Source: Lachnospiraceae bacterium (lineage in GTDB: Bacteria > Bacillota > Clostridia > Lachnospirales > Lachnospiraceae). Taken from it: a stretch of 41,855 nucleotides of DNA. Below, in pieces: positions 1 through 8,056 of this stretch; position 1 is the stretch's first letter; every line of letters begins with the position of its first letter. The stretch spans positions 1 through 41,855 of the forward strand of contig JAGAHC010000057.1 of the NCBI GenBank assembly GCA_017627275.1, written 5' to 3'. The position numbers and the translations under genes are program-made. The notes below the pieces were generated by a model, which was given only the letters and a program-made list of their open reading frames with translations, did no database searches and was not told the DNA's origin.

Positions 1-107
1 AGCTTCGCATCGCGACCGGCAAGGTGGAAGATGTGAGCGTCAAGAAGCTCACGAAGGACAACCCCACCATGCAGGAGAAATTCGCGGCGCTGAAAAAAGA
101 AGACTAG
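1..107 (+). CDS. C-terminal end of an unidentified protein (partial)
   Basis: An open frame enters from the left edge (first full codon at 3) and stops at TAG 105-107, giving a lysine-rich tail of 34 residues that includes the motif IATGKVEDVSVKKLT. The frame is convergent with the peptidase gene on the other strand, with only two bases between the stops and no terminator hairpin. I do not recognise the family from this short tail. The coding reading rests on residue composition and on its neat end just before the next gene. Confidence 0.5.
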   Translation, partial: LRIATGKVEDVSVKKLTKDNPTMQEKFAALKKED

Positions 108-109
108 GC

Positions 110-1816
110 TTACCCGTTCGAAAACAGGTAACGAACAGCGATATCGATGAGACGTGGCGTGACCTTCGCCACGTCTTTGATTAATACGCGTTCCGACAGC
201 TTGTGAAAATCCTTGCCCCAGGGACCGATGTTGATGCAGGGCATGCTGATGGCATGAACGGCCTCTAACGGAATGTCATAGCCGTGTTCGAAAAAGGGCA
301 TATTCTCCTTCAAGAGCGTTCGCTCCGCCTCCGGATCATCAAGACTGACGTAGCTTAAGTCCGAGAGTCCCGTAAAGAAGTATTCGGCTTCATACGCCTG
401 CGAGAAGGTATTTGCCGCATAGTCACGTAAAAAGGGGAAGAGTCCTTTGATGACGGCATCCTCTTTCTCATAGCGCAGGTTCGAAACGCAGGGATAGTAG
501 GGAGGGATGAGGCCGATCACGATGCGCGGCCCGCTTTCCTTTACATGATCAAAAACAAAGCTGACGAGTTCTTCGTTGCCGGTCAGGAAGGTCTTTTCGC
601 CGGCCTCAACGGCTTCCAGCATTTCCTGCATCTTTTGTTCATACAAAGACAGAAAGGCGTCGCCGCCGTGTTCTTTGGCTTCCGTCAGCAGATCGTCGAA
701 GCGCAGGATCTGCACCTTCCATGAGGCCGGATCCTGCTTTCTGCGGGTCCTTTGGAGATAAAGCTCCTGCGAAGCACGAAGCCCCTGCAGGTAGTCCTGC
801 ATGGCTTCCTGACAGATCGCTTCCAGGCGCTTTAAGACGTCCTCCGGAGAAGAGGTCAGGGTCAGGACGTTGACGTAGCCGCAGGCATAGAGCGGCATGG
901 AGACGTCATACACGGTCTTGCTGTCCCTGGCATACAGCCAGGTGGGCGGAAGAGAGCATTCGGCCGTATCGGGTCCTGTCGGCAAAGTATCCGTAAAATC
1001 CATGCTGAGTTCCGTCCGGCGGATGATGTCGGAAAGAATGGGCAGGGGATTTACGCCCTCGAAGACCTTTCCCGCATGGGATAAAGAGCCGCGCACATAG
1101 ACAAAGGGCATTACCTTCCCGATCGATCCCAGGGAAAAAACGCCGACGTCGGGGTCTCTTCGCATATGGGGCTCGGCATTGATCATGAGGCGGAAGGAGA
1201 GGCCTCGTTCCTTCTGCAGCTGCTCCATCAGGAGGGCCGCCGCCCGCATACCGGCGGAGAGATTCTCTTCGTCCGGAACCGCAAGCAGCAGGACGCTGCC
1301 TTCCAATTCACCCTGCAGCGCAAGGCCGCCGTATTCCCGAAGGAGGTTGAGTTCGATGGAACCGCCGGCTTTCATATCGCAGCCGCCCTTCCCGAAGAGG
1401 AAGGCGCCGGAGGCAAGGTCTTTTGCCGCGTCTTCGGAGAGCATCGACATATTCTGACGCAGGGCTTCTTCCAGCGCATCCGGGTGAAGGGCAAGGTCTT
1501 TTAACGATTTGAAGTCCTCGACGCCGACCACATCGTAGTGATGCAAAAGACAGACCGTATCGCTTTTCTTCCCCCTTACGAGTCCCCAGGCAACCTGCCT
1601 GTGCAGGCCGTCCTCCGGAACCGGAAAGAACCCAAAGTCCGCGGGGTTCTGCACAAAGTACGGCATGGAGGAGAGCTTTGCCTGCAAAAAGGGCTCTACC
1701 TTTTTTTCGTCTGCCGTTCCGGTGAAACTGCCGATCGCCATATAGTCTTTCAGCGTTTCCATGATCTGCGGGAAAAGAGAATCAAAGTCGATGGGGTGGT
1801 TTTTGATCTGTTCCAT
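110..1816 (-). CDS. rocB: RocB-like M20 family metallopeptidase
   Basis: The 568-aa protein matches the size and layout of the RocB branch of M20 zinc peptidases, which in Bacillus is tied to arginine utilisation. The metal-ligand motifs are visible: LHHYDVVG around residues 91-97 (His and Asp), GKGGCDMKAG around 142-151 (bridging Asp), and VPDEENLSAG around 180-189 (paired catalytic/metal Glu). There is no signal peptide, so it is probably cytosolic. The ATG at 1814-1816 follows a GGAGG site (1826-1830 on the complementary strand). The gene is divergent from nifJ and no arginine genes lie nearby, so the arginine role is family inference only. It may be a general dipeptidase or deacylase. M20 membership is secure; the substrate is not. 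Confidence 0.85.
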   Translation of the reverse strand: MEQIKNHPIDFDSLFPQIMETLKDYMAIGSFTGTADEKKVEPFLQAKLSSMPYFVQNPADFGFFPVPEDGLHRQVAWGLVRGKKSDTVCLLHHYDVVGVEDFKSLKDLALHPDALEEALRQNMSMLSEDAAKDLASGAFLFGKGGCDMKAGGSIELNLLREYGGLALQGELEGSVLLLAVPDEENLSAGMRAAALLMEQLQKERGLSFRLMINAEPHMRRDPDVGVFSLGSIGKVMPFVYVRGSLSHAGKVFEGVNPLPILSDIIRRTELSMDFTDTLPTGPDTAECSLPPTWLYARDSKTVYDVSMPLYACGYVNVLTLTSSPEDVLKRLEAICQEAMQDYLQGLRASQELYLQRTRRKQDPASWKVQILRFDDLLTEAKEHGGDAFLSLYEQKMQEMLEAVEAGEKTFLTGNEELVSFVFDHVKESGPRIVIGLIPPYYPCVSNLRYEKEDAVIKGLFPFLRDYAANTFSQAYEAEYFFTGLSDLSYVSLDDPEAERTLLKENMPFFEHGYDIPLEAVHAISMPCINIGPWGKDFHKLSERVLIKDVAKVTPRLIDIAVRYLFSNG

Positions 1817-1835
1817 AAAAGATGTCCTCCGTCAC

Positions 1836-1863
1836 ATTATTATATATTGGAACACTCTTTCAA
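1836..1863 (-). promoter_or_regulatory. Probable promoter of the RocB-like gene
   Basis: On the minus strand, TTGAAA (1858-1863) is followed 16 bases later by AATAAT (1836-1841); TATAAT lies at 1839-1844 with a shorter spacer. It sits just upstream of the GGAGG site and ATG. Inferred from sigma-A consensus only. Confidence 0.35.
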
Positions 1864-1875
1864 TGGTAGAATAAA
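1859..1875 (+). promoter_or_regulatory. Probable extended -10 promoter of nifJ
   Basis: TTCAATGGTAGAATAAA contains an extended -10 (TGG-TAGAAT, -10 at 1867-1872) about 50 bases before the nifJ start. A convincing -35 at the right spacing is not visible. The same 17-mer with a single change precedes dapA (17446-17462). It overlaps the -35 of the divergent peptidase promoter, so the two genes could compete for polymerase. Confidence 0.4.
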
Positions 1876-1921
1876 AATGTATCCGATCTGTAAGCATCCG
1901 TGCACGAGAAAGGAGGACCCC

Positions 1922-4900
1922 ATGGCTGAGAACACAATGATGGTCGTGGATGGTAATGAAGCGGCAGCCTATGTTGCGTACGCTTTTTCGGAGGTGGCGG
2001 CGATCTATCCCATCACCCCCTCGTCCCCGATGGCGGAGAAGACCGATGCGTGGGCGGCGCTTGGCCGAAAGAACCTGTTCACGCAGCCTGTCAATCTGGT
2101 CGAGATGCAGTCCGAGGCCGGCGCGATCGCGGCCGTCCACGGTGCGCTGGAATCGGGGTCTCTTGCCACTTCCTTTACTTCCTCCCAGGGGCTGATGCTG
2201 ATGATCCCCGTGATGCACCGCATCAGCGGGACCAGACAGCCGGCAGTCCTCCACGTGGCATCCCGCACCGTCGGCACGCATGCCATGTCCATCTTCGGCG
2301 ATCACAGCGATGTGATGAATTGCCGCCAGACCGGTTTTGCCATGCTTTCCACCGGCAGCGTCCAGGAAGTGATGGATCTGGCGGGGGTGGCGCATCTTTC
2401 CGCCATCAGGAGCCGCGTGCCTTTCCTGCATTTCTTCGACGGCTTCCGTACGTCCCACGAGATCCAGAAGATCCGCGCCATCCCCTATGCGGAGTTTGAG
2501 AAGATCCTCGACTGGGGCGCGGTGCGTCGTTTCCGCGAGGCAGCCCTGAATCCGTATCATCCCTCTCTTCGAAATACGGTGCAGAATCCGGATGTCTATT
2601 TCCAGTTCCGTGAGGCAAACAACCCCTTCTACGATGCGCTGCCGGAGACGGTGGAATCCTATATGCAGGAGATCAACCGCATCACGGGAGAGGACTACCA
2701 CCTGTTCAATTATTACGGAGCGCCCGACGCGGAACGCGTGATCGTGGCCATGGGGTCCGTGAGCGGCACGGCCAGGGAAACGGTGGCGTATCTGCGCAGC
2801 GCCGGAGAAAAGGTGGGGTATCTGCAGGTCCATCTGTTCAATCCGTTCTCGGTGGAGCATTTCCGCAAGGCGCTTCCGCCGACCGTTCAAAAGATAGCCG
2901 TTCTTGACCGCTGCAAGGAGATGGGCGCGGCCGGGGAACCGCTGTATCTGTCGGTCTGTGCCGCCTTTGCGAATGACAAGGAAGCGCCCCTTCTCTGCGG
3001 CGGGCGCTACGGTCTCTCCTCCAAGGACACGACCCCGGCCCAGATCAAAGCCGTGTTCGACCATCTGAAGGAGGAGGTGCCCTTTACCGGCTTCACCATC
3101 GGCATCAACGACGATGTGACGCACCGCTCGCTGAACGTCGGGGCACCGCTCTCACTGCGGCATGAAAGACAGGTGAGCTGCAAGTTCTGGGGACTCGGAA
3201 GTGACGGGACGGTCGGTGCCAACAAGAATTCCATCAAAATCATCGGCGAAAACACTGATCTCTATACGCAGGCCTATTTCGAATATGACACCAAAAAATC
3301 CTTCGGCATCACCCGCAGTCATCTGCGGTTTGGGGAGGAACCCATTTTATCGACCTACCTGGTGAGCGAAGCGGATCTCGTAGCCTGTCACAACACATCG
3401 TTCCTTCAGAAGTACGACATGCTGAGCGAACTCAAAAAGGGAGGGACCTTCCTGCTGAACGGCCCGGAGGACGAAAAGCAGCTGGACAGTATCCTTCCCG
3501 CAGCTATCAAGCGGGACCTTGCCGTAAAGGAAGCCTCCTTCTATGTTATTGATGCCCATCGTATCGCCAGGGAACTGGAACTGGGCGATCACGCCAGCAT
3601 GGTGCTGCAGTCCGCCTTCTTTTCGATTGCCGGGATCATTCCGATGGAAGAGGCCGAAAAGTATATGAAGGCGGCGGTTCAAAAAAGCTTCGGCAAAAAG
3701 GGTGATGCGATCGTGGAAAAGAACATGCGCGCGATCGAAGAGGGAGCCCGTCATGTGAAAAAGGTGGAAGTTCCTCCGGCATGGAAGGACCTCGCGGAAG
3801 AGAAGACACAGGACAAGGGTTCCTCCGAACCGGATTTCATCCGCAATATCCTGCGTCCCTGCAACGCGCTAAAAGGAGATGATCTGCCGGTCTCGACCTT
3901 TGTCGGGTATGAGGACGGAACCATGCCGCTTGGCACCACAGCCTTTGAAAAACGCGGGATCGCGACCCGCATCCCTGTCTGGGACGGCGCTGTCTGCGCG
4001 CAGTGCAACCGCTGTTCCTTTGTCTGCCCGCACGCTGTCATCCGGCCGTATCTTCTGGATGAAGAGGAGACCCTTGCCGCGCCGGAAGGCTTTGAGTGCG
4101 TGCCTGCCAAGGGAAAAGGAGCGGAGCACCTTTCCTACTCGCTGCAGATCAGCGATATGGACTGCACCGGCTGCGGAAGCTGCGTGGCGGTATGTCCTTT
4201 ATCCGGCAAGGCGCTTCGCATGGAAGAGGTGACAGGACCTTTGTCCGTGACACCTGCCTGGGAATACGGTCTTACCGTTTCGGAAAAGGACGTCTTCCCG
4301 ATCGGTACGGTAAAGGGCAGTCAGTTCAAACAGCCGTTATGTGAATTCTCCGGCGCCTGCGCCGGCTGCGGGGAGACGCCGTATGCCAAGCTCCTTACCC
4401 AGCTGTACGGGGACAGGATGTACTGGGCCAATGCCACGGGATGTTCGCAGGCCTGGGGCGCCGCCATGCCGTCCATCCCTTACACTGTCGGCAAAGCGGG
4501 GCGCGGCCCCGCCTGGAGCAATTCGCTCTTTGAGAACAATGCGGAGTTTTGCCTCGGCATGTTTCTTTCCGTGAAACAGCAGCGCTATAAAACGCGCGCG
4601 TGGATCGAGGAACTGCAGACACTCGAGCCGACGCTCCATGAAGAGATCCGCGAATGGCTCGATACCTTCTCTGATGTGTACCGTTCCATGCCGGCTTCGG
4701 AAGCGCTGATCAAGGCGATCCATGATAAGGAGCTCACAGGACGCGCGCAGAAACTGAAGGAACTGATCGAACGGCATAAGGAGCACCTTGCCAAGCAGCC
4801 GGTATGGATGTTCGGCGGCGACGGTTGGGCATATGATATCGGATTCGGCGGGCTTGACCATGTTATCGCCATGGGAGAAGATATCAATGTTCTCGTGGTC

Positions 4901-5455
4901 GACACAGAGGTCTATTCCAATACCGGCGGGCAGAGCAGCAAGGCTACACCCCTGGGCGCCGTAGCACAGTTTCAGGCGGCCGGCAAGACAAGCCCCAAAA
5001 AAGATCTGGGCCGCATGTTCATGGCCTACGGTCACTGCTATGTGGCGTCGGTCGCGATGGGCGCCGATCCGGCACAGCTTTTGAAGGCAATCACGGAAGC
5101 GGAAGCGTTTCCGGGTCCTTCCCTGATCATTGCCTATGCACCCTGCATCACGCACGGGATCAAGGCCGGCATGGAGCATGTGCAGGAAGAGATGAAGCGC
5201 GCGGTGGATGCCGGCTACTGGCCGCTGTATCGCTTTGATCCGCGCAGAAAAGAACAGCCCTTTATCCTTGATTCCGGAGAACCCACACTTTCTTTCCGGG
5301 AGTTCCTGGAAGGAGAAGTCCGATATGCATCTCTCCACCGGAGTTTTCCGCATAACGCAGAGCGTCTGTTTACGCTTGCGGAAAAAGAGGCGGGCGATCG
5401 TTACGAGACCTACCGACAACTCGAAAAAGAAGGAATCCAGACAGAGGAAACATAA
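1922..5455 (+). CDS. nifJ: Pyruvate:ferredoxin (flavodoxin) oxidoreductase, single-chain
   Basis: The 1177-aa enzyme oxidises pyruvate with CoA to acetyl-CoA and CO2, passing electrons to ferredoxin; it is a central cytosolic enzyme of anaerobic fermentation. The length is typical of the fused homodimeric type. In order one sees the N-terminal pyruvate-binding domain (YPITPSSPMAE), a middle EKR-type region, two 4Fe-4S ferredoxin motifs (CAQCNRCSFVCP near 690 and CTGCGSCVAVCP near 745), and the TPP domain with its own cluster cysteines (ACAGCGE near 812), GGDGWAYDIG near 964 and EVYSNTGGQ. The C-terminal YAPCITHG supplies a further cysteine. The frame is open upstream to 1538, but ATG 1922 is chosen because AGGAGG (1911-1916) precedes it and because MAEN...VVDGNEAA is the family N-terminus. 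A terminator follows, so it is probably monocistronic. Confidence 0.97.
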   Translation: MAENTMMVVDGNEAAAYVAYAFSEVAAIYPITPSSPMAEKTDAWAALGRKNLFTQPVNLVEMQSEAGAIAAVHGALESGSLATSFTSSQGLMLMIPVMHRISGTRQPAVLHVASRTVGTHAMSIFGDHSDVMNCRQTGFAMLSTGSVQEVMDLAGVAHLSAIRSRVPFLHFFDGFRTSHEIQKIRAIPYAEFEKILDWGAVRRFREAALNPYHPSLRNTVQNPDVYFQFREANNPFYDALPETVESYMQEINRITGEDYHLFNYYGAPDAERVIVAMGSVSGTARETVAYLRSAGEKVGYLQVHLFNPFSVEHFRKALPPTVQKIAVLDRCKEMGAAGEPLYLSVCAAFANDKEAPLLCGGRYGLSSKDTTPAQIKAVFDHLKEEVPFTGFTIGINDDVTHRSLNVGAPLSLRHERQVSCKFWGLGSDGTVGANKNSIKIIGENTDLYTQAYFEYDTKKSFGITRSHLRFGEEPILSTYLVSEADLVACHNTSFLQKYDMLSELKKGGTFLLNGPEDEKQLDSILPAAIKRDLAVKEASFYVIDAHRIARELELGDHASMVLQSAFFSIAGIIPMEEAEKYMKAAVQKSFGKKGDAIVEKNMRAIEEGARHVKKVEVPPAWKDLAEEKTQDKGSSEPDFIRNILRPCNALKGDDLPVSTFVGYEDGTMPLGTTAFEKRGIATRIPVWDGAVCAQCNRCSFVCPHAVIRPYLLDEEETLAAPEGFECVPAKGKGAEHLSYSLQISDMDCTGCGSCVAVCPLSGKALRMEEVTGPLSVTPAWEYGLTVSEKDVFPIGTVKGSQFKQPLCEFSGACAGCGETPYAKLLTQLYGDRMYWANATGCSQAWGAAMPSIPYTVGKAGRGPAWSNSLFENNAEFCLGMFLSVKQQRYKTRAWIEELQTLEPTLHEEIREWLDTFSDVYRSMPASEALIKAIHDKELTGRAQKLKELIERHKEHLAKQPVWMFGGDGWAYDIGFGGLDHVIAMGEDINVLVVDTEVYSNTGGQSSKATPLGAVAQFQAAGKTSPKKDLGRMFMAYGHCYVASVAMGADPAQLLKAITEAEAFPGPSLIIAYAPCITHGIKAGMEHVQEEMKRAVDAGYWPLYRFDPRRKEQPFILDSGEPTLSFREFLEGEVRYASLHRSFPHNAERLFTLAEKEAGDRYETYRQLEKEGIQTEET

Positions 5456-5461
5456 TAAAAG

Positions 5462-5489
5462 AAGAGCCCCGTTTCAGCGGGGCTCTTTT
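5462..5489 (+). terminator. Rho-independent terminator of nifJ
   Basis: AAGAGCCCCG pairs perfectly with CGGGGCTCTT across the six-base loop TTTCAG, and is followed by TT. It starts six bases after the nifJ stop codon. The same stem could also stop the convergent tRNA transcript. Confidence 0.88.
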
Positions 5490-5510
5490 CATAAAGATCG
5501 ATTTTTGAGA

Positions 5511-5581
5511 CAGGGGCGGAGGGATTCGAACCCCCATGAACGGTTTTGGAGACCGTGATACTGCCATTGTATGACACCCCT
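5511..5581 (-). tRNA. trnW: tRNA-Trp (anticodon CCA)
   Basis: The reverse strand folds as a full cloverleaf: acceptor AGGGGTG/CGCCCCT with one G-U pair, D stem ATAC/GTAT, anticodon stem ACGGT/ACCGT around the loop CTCCAAA (anticodon CCA), and T arm GGGGG-TTCGAAT-CCCTC. The discriminator base is G73, as expected for tryptophan. The 3' CCA is not encoded and must be added after transcription. No other tRNA is adjacent. Confidence 0.95.
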
Positions 5582-5603
5582 AGGTCGTGCAGTCACAACA
5601 AGT

Positions 5604-5631
5604 ATTGTATCACATTTGTCCTGCTTGTGAA
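5604..5631 (-). promoter_or_regulatory. Promoter of tRNA-Trp
   Basis: On the minus strand, TTCACA (5626-5631) and TACAAT (5604-5609) are 16 bases apart, and the -10 is extended by TGA. The expected start near 5597 lies about 16 bases before the mature 5' end at 5581, leaving a short leader for RNase P. Confidence 0.7.
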
Positions 5632-5662
5632 GTCTTTTTTCCTGAGGGTTTCGCACCCTTTG

Positions 5663-5671
5663 TGATATACT
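5663..5671 (+). promoter_or_regulatory. Extended -10 element directly in front of holA
   Basis: TGATATACT is an extended -10 (TATACT at 5666-5671). Its last base is only seven bases from the holA ATG at 5679, so a normal start would fall at or beside the A of the start codon. No Shine-Dalgarno site is present, which suggests a leaderless mRNA. No good -35 is seen. Confidence 0.45.
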
Positions 5672-5678
5672 TAAACCA

Positions 5679-6701
5679 ATGAGTTTCCTGGATGAACAGA
5701 AACAACTGAATCAAGATATTGCGGACGGGAAGTTCAAAAAGGCATATCTGTTGTATGGACAGCAGGGCTACCTGAAGAACCAGAACCGGGACAAGCTCCT
5801 CCATGCCTTCCTCGGAGAGGATGAAACGGCGCAGATGAACCTGTACCGGGTAAGGGGAAAAGAGTTTAATGTATTGGAGGCGATCGACCTCGGACAGACG
5901 CTTCCGTTCCTGTCAGAGCACCGGGTGCTGCTGTTTGAAAACACCGGCCTTTTTGACAGAAAAGAAGAGGGCGGCGCCCTCGCGAAGGTATTTGATTCTT
6001 TCCCGGAGACAACGCGTCTGATCATTTCGGAAGAAAAGATCGATAAGCGCGCAGCTCTTTACAAGGCGATTCAGGCGGACGGATTCGTGCTGGAGTGCGA
6101 TAAGGTCGATGAAAAACTCCTCCTTTCCTGGAGCGCCAAACTGTTTCAGGACGCGAAGGTCCGGATCGACAGGTCGGTGCTGCATCAGTTTCTGGAAGCC
6201 GTGGGAGACGACATGTTCCGCATACGTTCGGAAGCGGAAAAGTTGATCACCTTTCATGCAGGGGAGGAGGATCCTGTAGTTACGTCGGAAGATATCGAGA
6301 CCTTCTGCACGGCCATGCTGGATGAGAGGATCATCTTTCAGATGATCGAGCAGGTGCTGCGCGGGAACCGGAAGAGAGCCCTTGCCATGTACAGGGATCT
6401 TCTGGCACTGCAGACCACGCCCCAGGCGATCCTAAGTCTTTTACAGCGGCAGTTTCAGCAGCTGCTGCATTTATCGGAGATAGACGGGAGCGCACAGGAC
6501 TCGGTCCTTGCGGAGAGGATCGGAACGCGGGATTTTGTCATTCGCAAGAACCTGCGGCCCCTCCTGAGAGAGTTTGGAAAAGAGGATCTGATCGCCGCGC
6601 TGTCAGCGTGCGCGGAAGCGGACCGCGCCTATAAAAGCGGAAAGATGGATGCGCGCATCGCCGTAGAGGAGATCCTTGTTACGGCGGGCGGCAGTCTGTA
6701 A
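5679..6701 (+). CDS. holA: DNA polymerase III, delta subunit
   Basis: The 340-aa protein is the clamp-loader subunit that opens the beta clamp during replication. The N-terminal part (AYLLYGQQGYLKNQ, then VLLFENTGLF) has the form of the HolA domain, which in this subunit lacks a functional ATP-binding site. The middle carries the conserved stretch with VGDDMFRIRSEAEKL, and the C-terminal helical domain (FVIRKNLRPLLREF, then DRAYKSGKMDARIAVEEIL) is typical of the family. Length is normal. ATG 5679 has no ribosome site and lies directly after a -10 element, so initiation may be leaderless. It heads a tight three-gene run (13-base gap to the next gene). Confidence 0.93.
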   Translation: MSFLDEQKQLNQDIADGKFKKAYLLYGQQGYLKNQNRDKLLHAFLGEDETAQMNLYRVRGKEFNVLEAIDLGQTLPFLSEHRVLLFENTGLFDRKEEGGALAKVFDSFPETTRLIISEEKIDKRAALYKAIQADGFVLECDKVDEKLLLSWSAKLFQDAKVRIDRSVLHQFLEAVGDDMFRIRSEAEKLITFHAGEEDPVVTSEDIETFCTAMLDERIIFQMIEQVLRGNRKRALAMYRDLLALQTTPQAILSLLQRQFQQLLHLSEIDGSAQDSVLAERIGTRDFVIRKNLRPLLREFGKEDLIAALSACAEADRAYKSGKMDARIAVEEILVTAGGSL

Positions 6702-6714
6702 AAGGAGAAGAAAG

Positions 6715-6945
6715 ATGAGTACTGAAGGATTGCATCCGATGGTGGAACAGTTTCTGGACGCCAGGTCGCTGTCGGACAAACTCGATATCCTCCGCATGAT
6801 GCGGGAGGACGTGTCCATGAAGGATTTGTCCATCTGCGCGGCGTCGCTCGACATCATCCCGGAGGCGGAGCGGGAAGAGGAACTCTATGACCGCATCCGC
6901 GATGTCTTGGAGACCAAGAAACGGTATGAGTTGGAGAGAAGATAA
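6715..6945 (+). CDS. Small conserved-looking protein of unknown function (76 aa)
   Basis: This is a short acidic, helical-looking protein (MSTEGLHPMVEQFL at the start, ending in KKRYELERR) with no membrane segment or motif that I recognise. ATG 6715 is chosen over an in-frame upstream start at 6676 because AAAGGAG lies at 6701-6707 at ideal spacing. It sits between holA and a glycosyltransferase, and its stop codon abuts the next ATG, so it is surely co-transcribed. I do not assign a function. Confidence 0.75.
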   Translation: MSTEGLHPMVEQFLDARSLSDKLDILRMMREDVSMKDLSICAASLDIIPEAEREEELYDRIRDVLETKKRYELERR

Positions 6946-7977
6946 ATGAAACTGTTATCGATTGCCATCCCCAGTTACAATTCGGAAGCCTACCTGGAAA
7001 AATGCGTGGATTCGCTCCTTCCGGGCGGCGAAGAGGTGGAGATCCTGATCGTCAATGACGGATCAAAGGACGGAACGGCCGCGCTGGCAGACAGACTGAG
7101 CGCAGCGCATCCCGGCATCGTCAGGGCGATCCACAAGGAAAACGGCGGCCACGGTTCCGCTGTCAACACGGGACTGGATCATGCGACGGGACTCTTTTTC
7201 AAAGTGGTCGACAGCGATGACAAGGTGGACGCGGAGGCTTACCGTGAGGTCCTTGATACCCTGCGCCGGTTTTCGGAAGGGGAGGAGACGCTGGACCTTC
7301 TGATCAGCAATTATCTCTACGACAAAGAAGGAGAGAAGCATAAGAAGATGATGGAGTACCGCGGCGCGCTGCCGACGGGACGCCTGTTTACCTGGGAGGA
7401 AGTCGGCCATCTGCGCACGGGCCATTACATCCTGATGCACTCCGTGATCTTCCGGACAAAGATGTTGAAGGATTCCGGGATCCGTCTCCCGGAGCACTGC
7501 TTCTACGTCGACAACATTTACGTATTCGAACCGCTCCCCTTCGTCAAGACCATGTATTATCTGGACGTGTGCTTCTATCTGTATTACATCGGCAGGGAAG
7601 ACCAGTCCGTCAATGAGAAGATCATGATCTCCCGGCTGGAGCAGCAGATGCGCGTGAACCGCCTGATGATCGACTATTACACCGATCCCGCAAACAGGGA
7701 AAGGATTACATCTTCCCCGCGCCTGCAGGAATACATGTTCCACTATCTGGAGATCATCACGACCATTTCCTCCATCCTTGCCATCAAGTCCGGCACGAAA
7801 GAGCATCTTCAGTGGAAGGAAGAACTCTGGCAGTATCTGAAGGAAAAGGACAAGGCACTTTACAAACGCCTCCGCAGCGGTCTCTTAGGGACGGCCATGA
7901 ATCTGCCGGGCCGCGTCGGAAGAGGGCTGGCGGTCGGTGCCTACAAGATCGCGCAGCATTTCTTCGGGTTCAACTAA
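6946..7977 (+). CDS. Family 2 glycosyltransferase
   Basis: The 343-aa protein is a GT-A fold transferase moving a sugar from a nucleotide-sugar donor to a cell-surface polysaccharide, lipid carrier or protein. The N-terminus has the hallmark LSIAIPSYNSEAYLEKCVDSLL, the donor-binding IVNDGSKDGT around residues 35-44, the GGHGSAVNTGL segment near 67-77, and the metal-binding DSDD at 89-92. No transmembrane segment is obvious, so it probably works at the inner membrane face. The ATG follows the previous stop directly and has GGAGAG just upstream. Substrate and acceptor cannot be read from the sequence. No terminator is visible before the promoter of the next unit. Confidence 0.88.
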   Translation: MKLLSIAIPSYNSEAYLEKCVDSLLPGGEEVEILIVNDGSKDGTAALADRLSAAHPGIVRAIHKENGGHGSAVNTGLDHATGLFFKVVDSDDKVDAEAYREVLDTLRRFSEGEETLDLLISNYLYDKEGEKHKKMMEYRGALPTGRLFTWEEVGHLRTGHYILMHSVIFRTKMLKDSGIRLPEHCFYVDNIYVFEPLPFVKTMYYLDVCFYLYYIGREDQSVNEKIMISRLEQQMRVNRLMIDYYTDPANRERITSSPRLQEYMFHYLEIITTISSILAIKSGTKEHLQWKEELWQYLKEKDKALYKRLRSGLLGTAMNLPGRVGRGLAVGAYKIAQHFFGFN

Positions 7978-8021
7978 TTGTCTGAATATTACGACTAATT
8001 AAAGATTTTTTCAAAATAGTA

Positions 8022-8050
8022 TTGACAACTTAGCTATCGAAGGCTAAAAT
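8022..8050 (+). promoter_or_regulatory. Near-consensus sigma-A promoter with no downstream protein gene
   Basis: TTGACA (8022-8027) and TAAAAT (8045-8050) are separated by exactly 17 bases, with an AT-rich tract upstream. The predicted start is about 8057. No open frame of useful length follows on this strand before the strong stem at 8296-8333, and the next gene lies on the opposite strand. It is one of the best promoters in the window. Confidence 0.75.
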
Positions 8051-8056
8051 GAACTT

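Noticed and set aside
1538..1921. Upstream extension of the nifJ frame
   Set aside because: It overlaps the antisense peptidase gene and both promoters, and it would add 128 residues foreign to the family; ATG 1922 has an excellent ribosome site.
4337..5419. Long open frame (360 codons) antisense to nifJ
   Set aside because: It is a codon-bias shadow of the GC-rich nifJ gene: no ribosome site, no recognisable domain, low-complexity Arg/His/Leu composition. The same applies to long antisense frames at 1832-3124, 7063-7806, 10311-11432 and 20676-22163.
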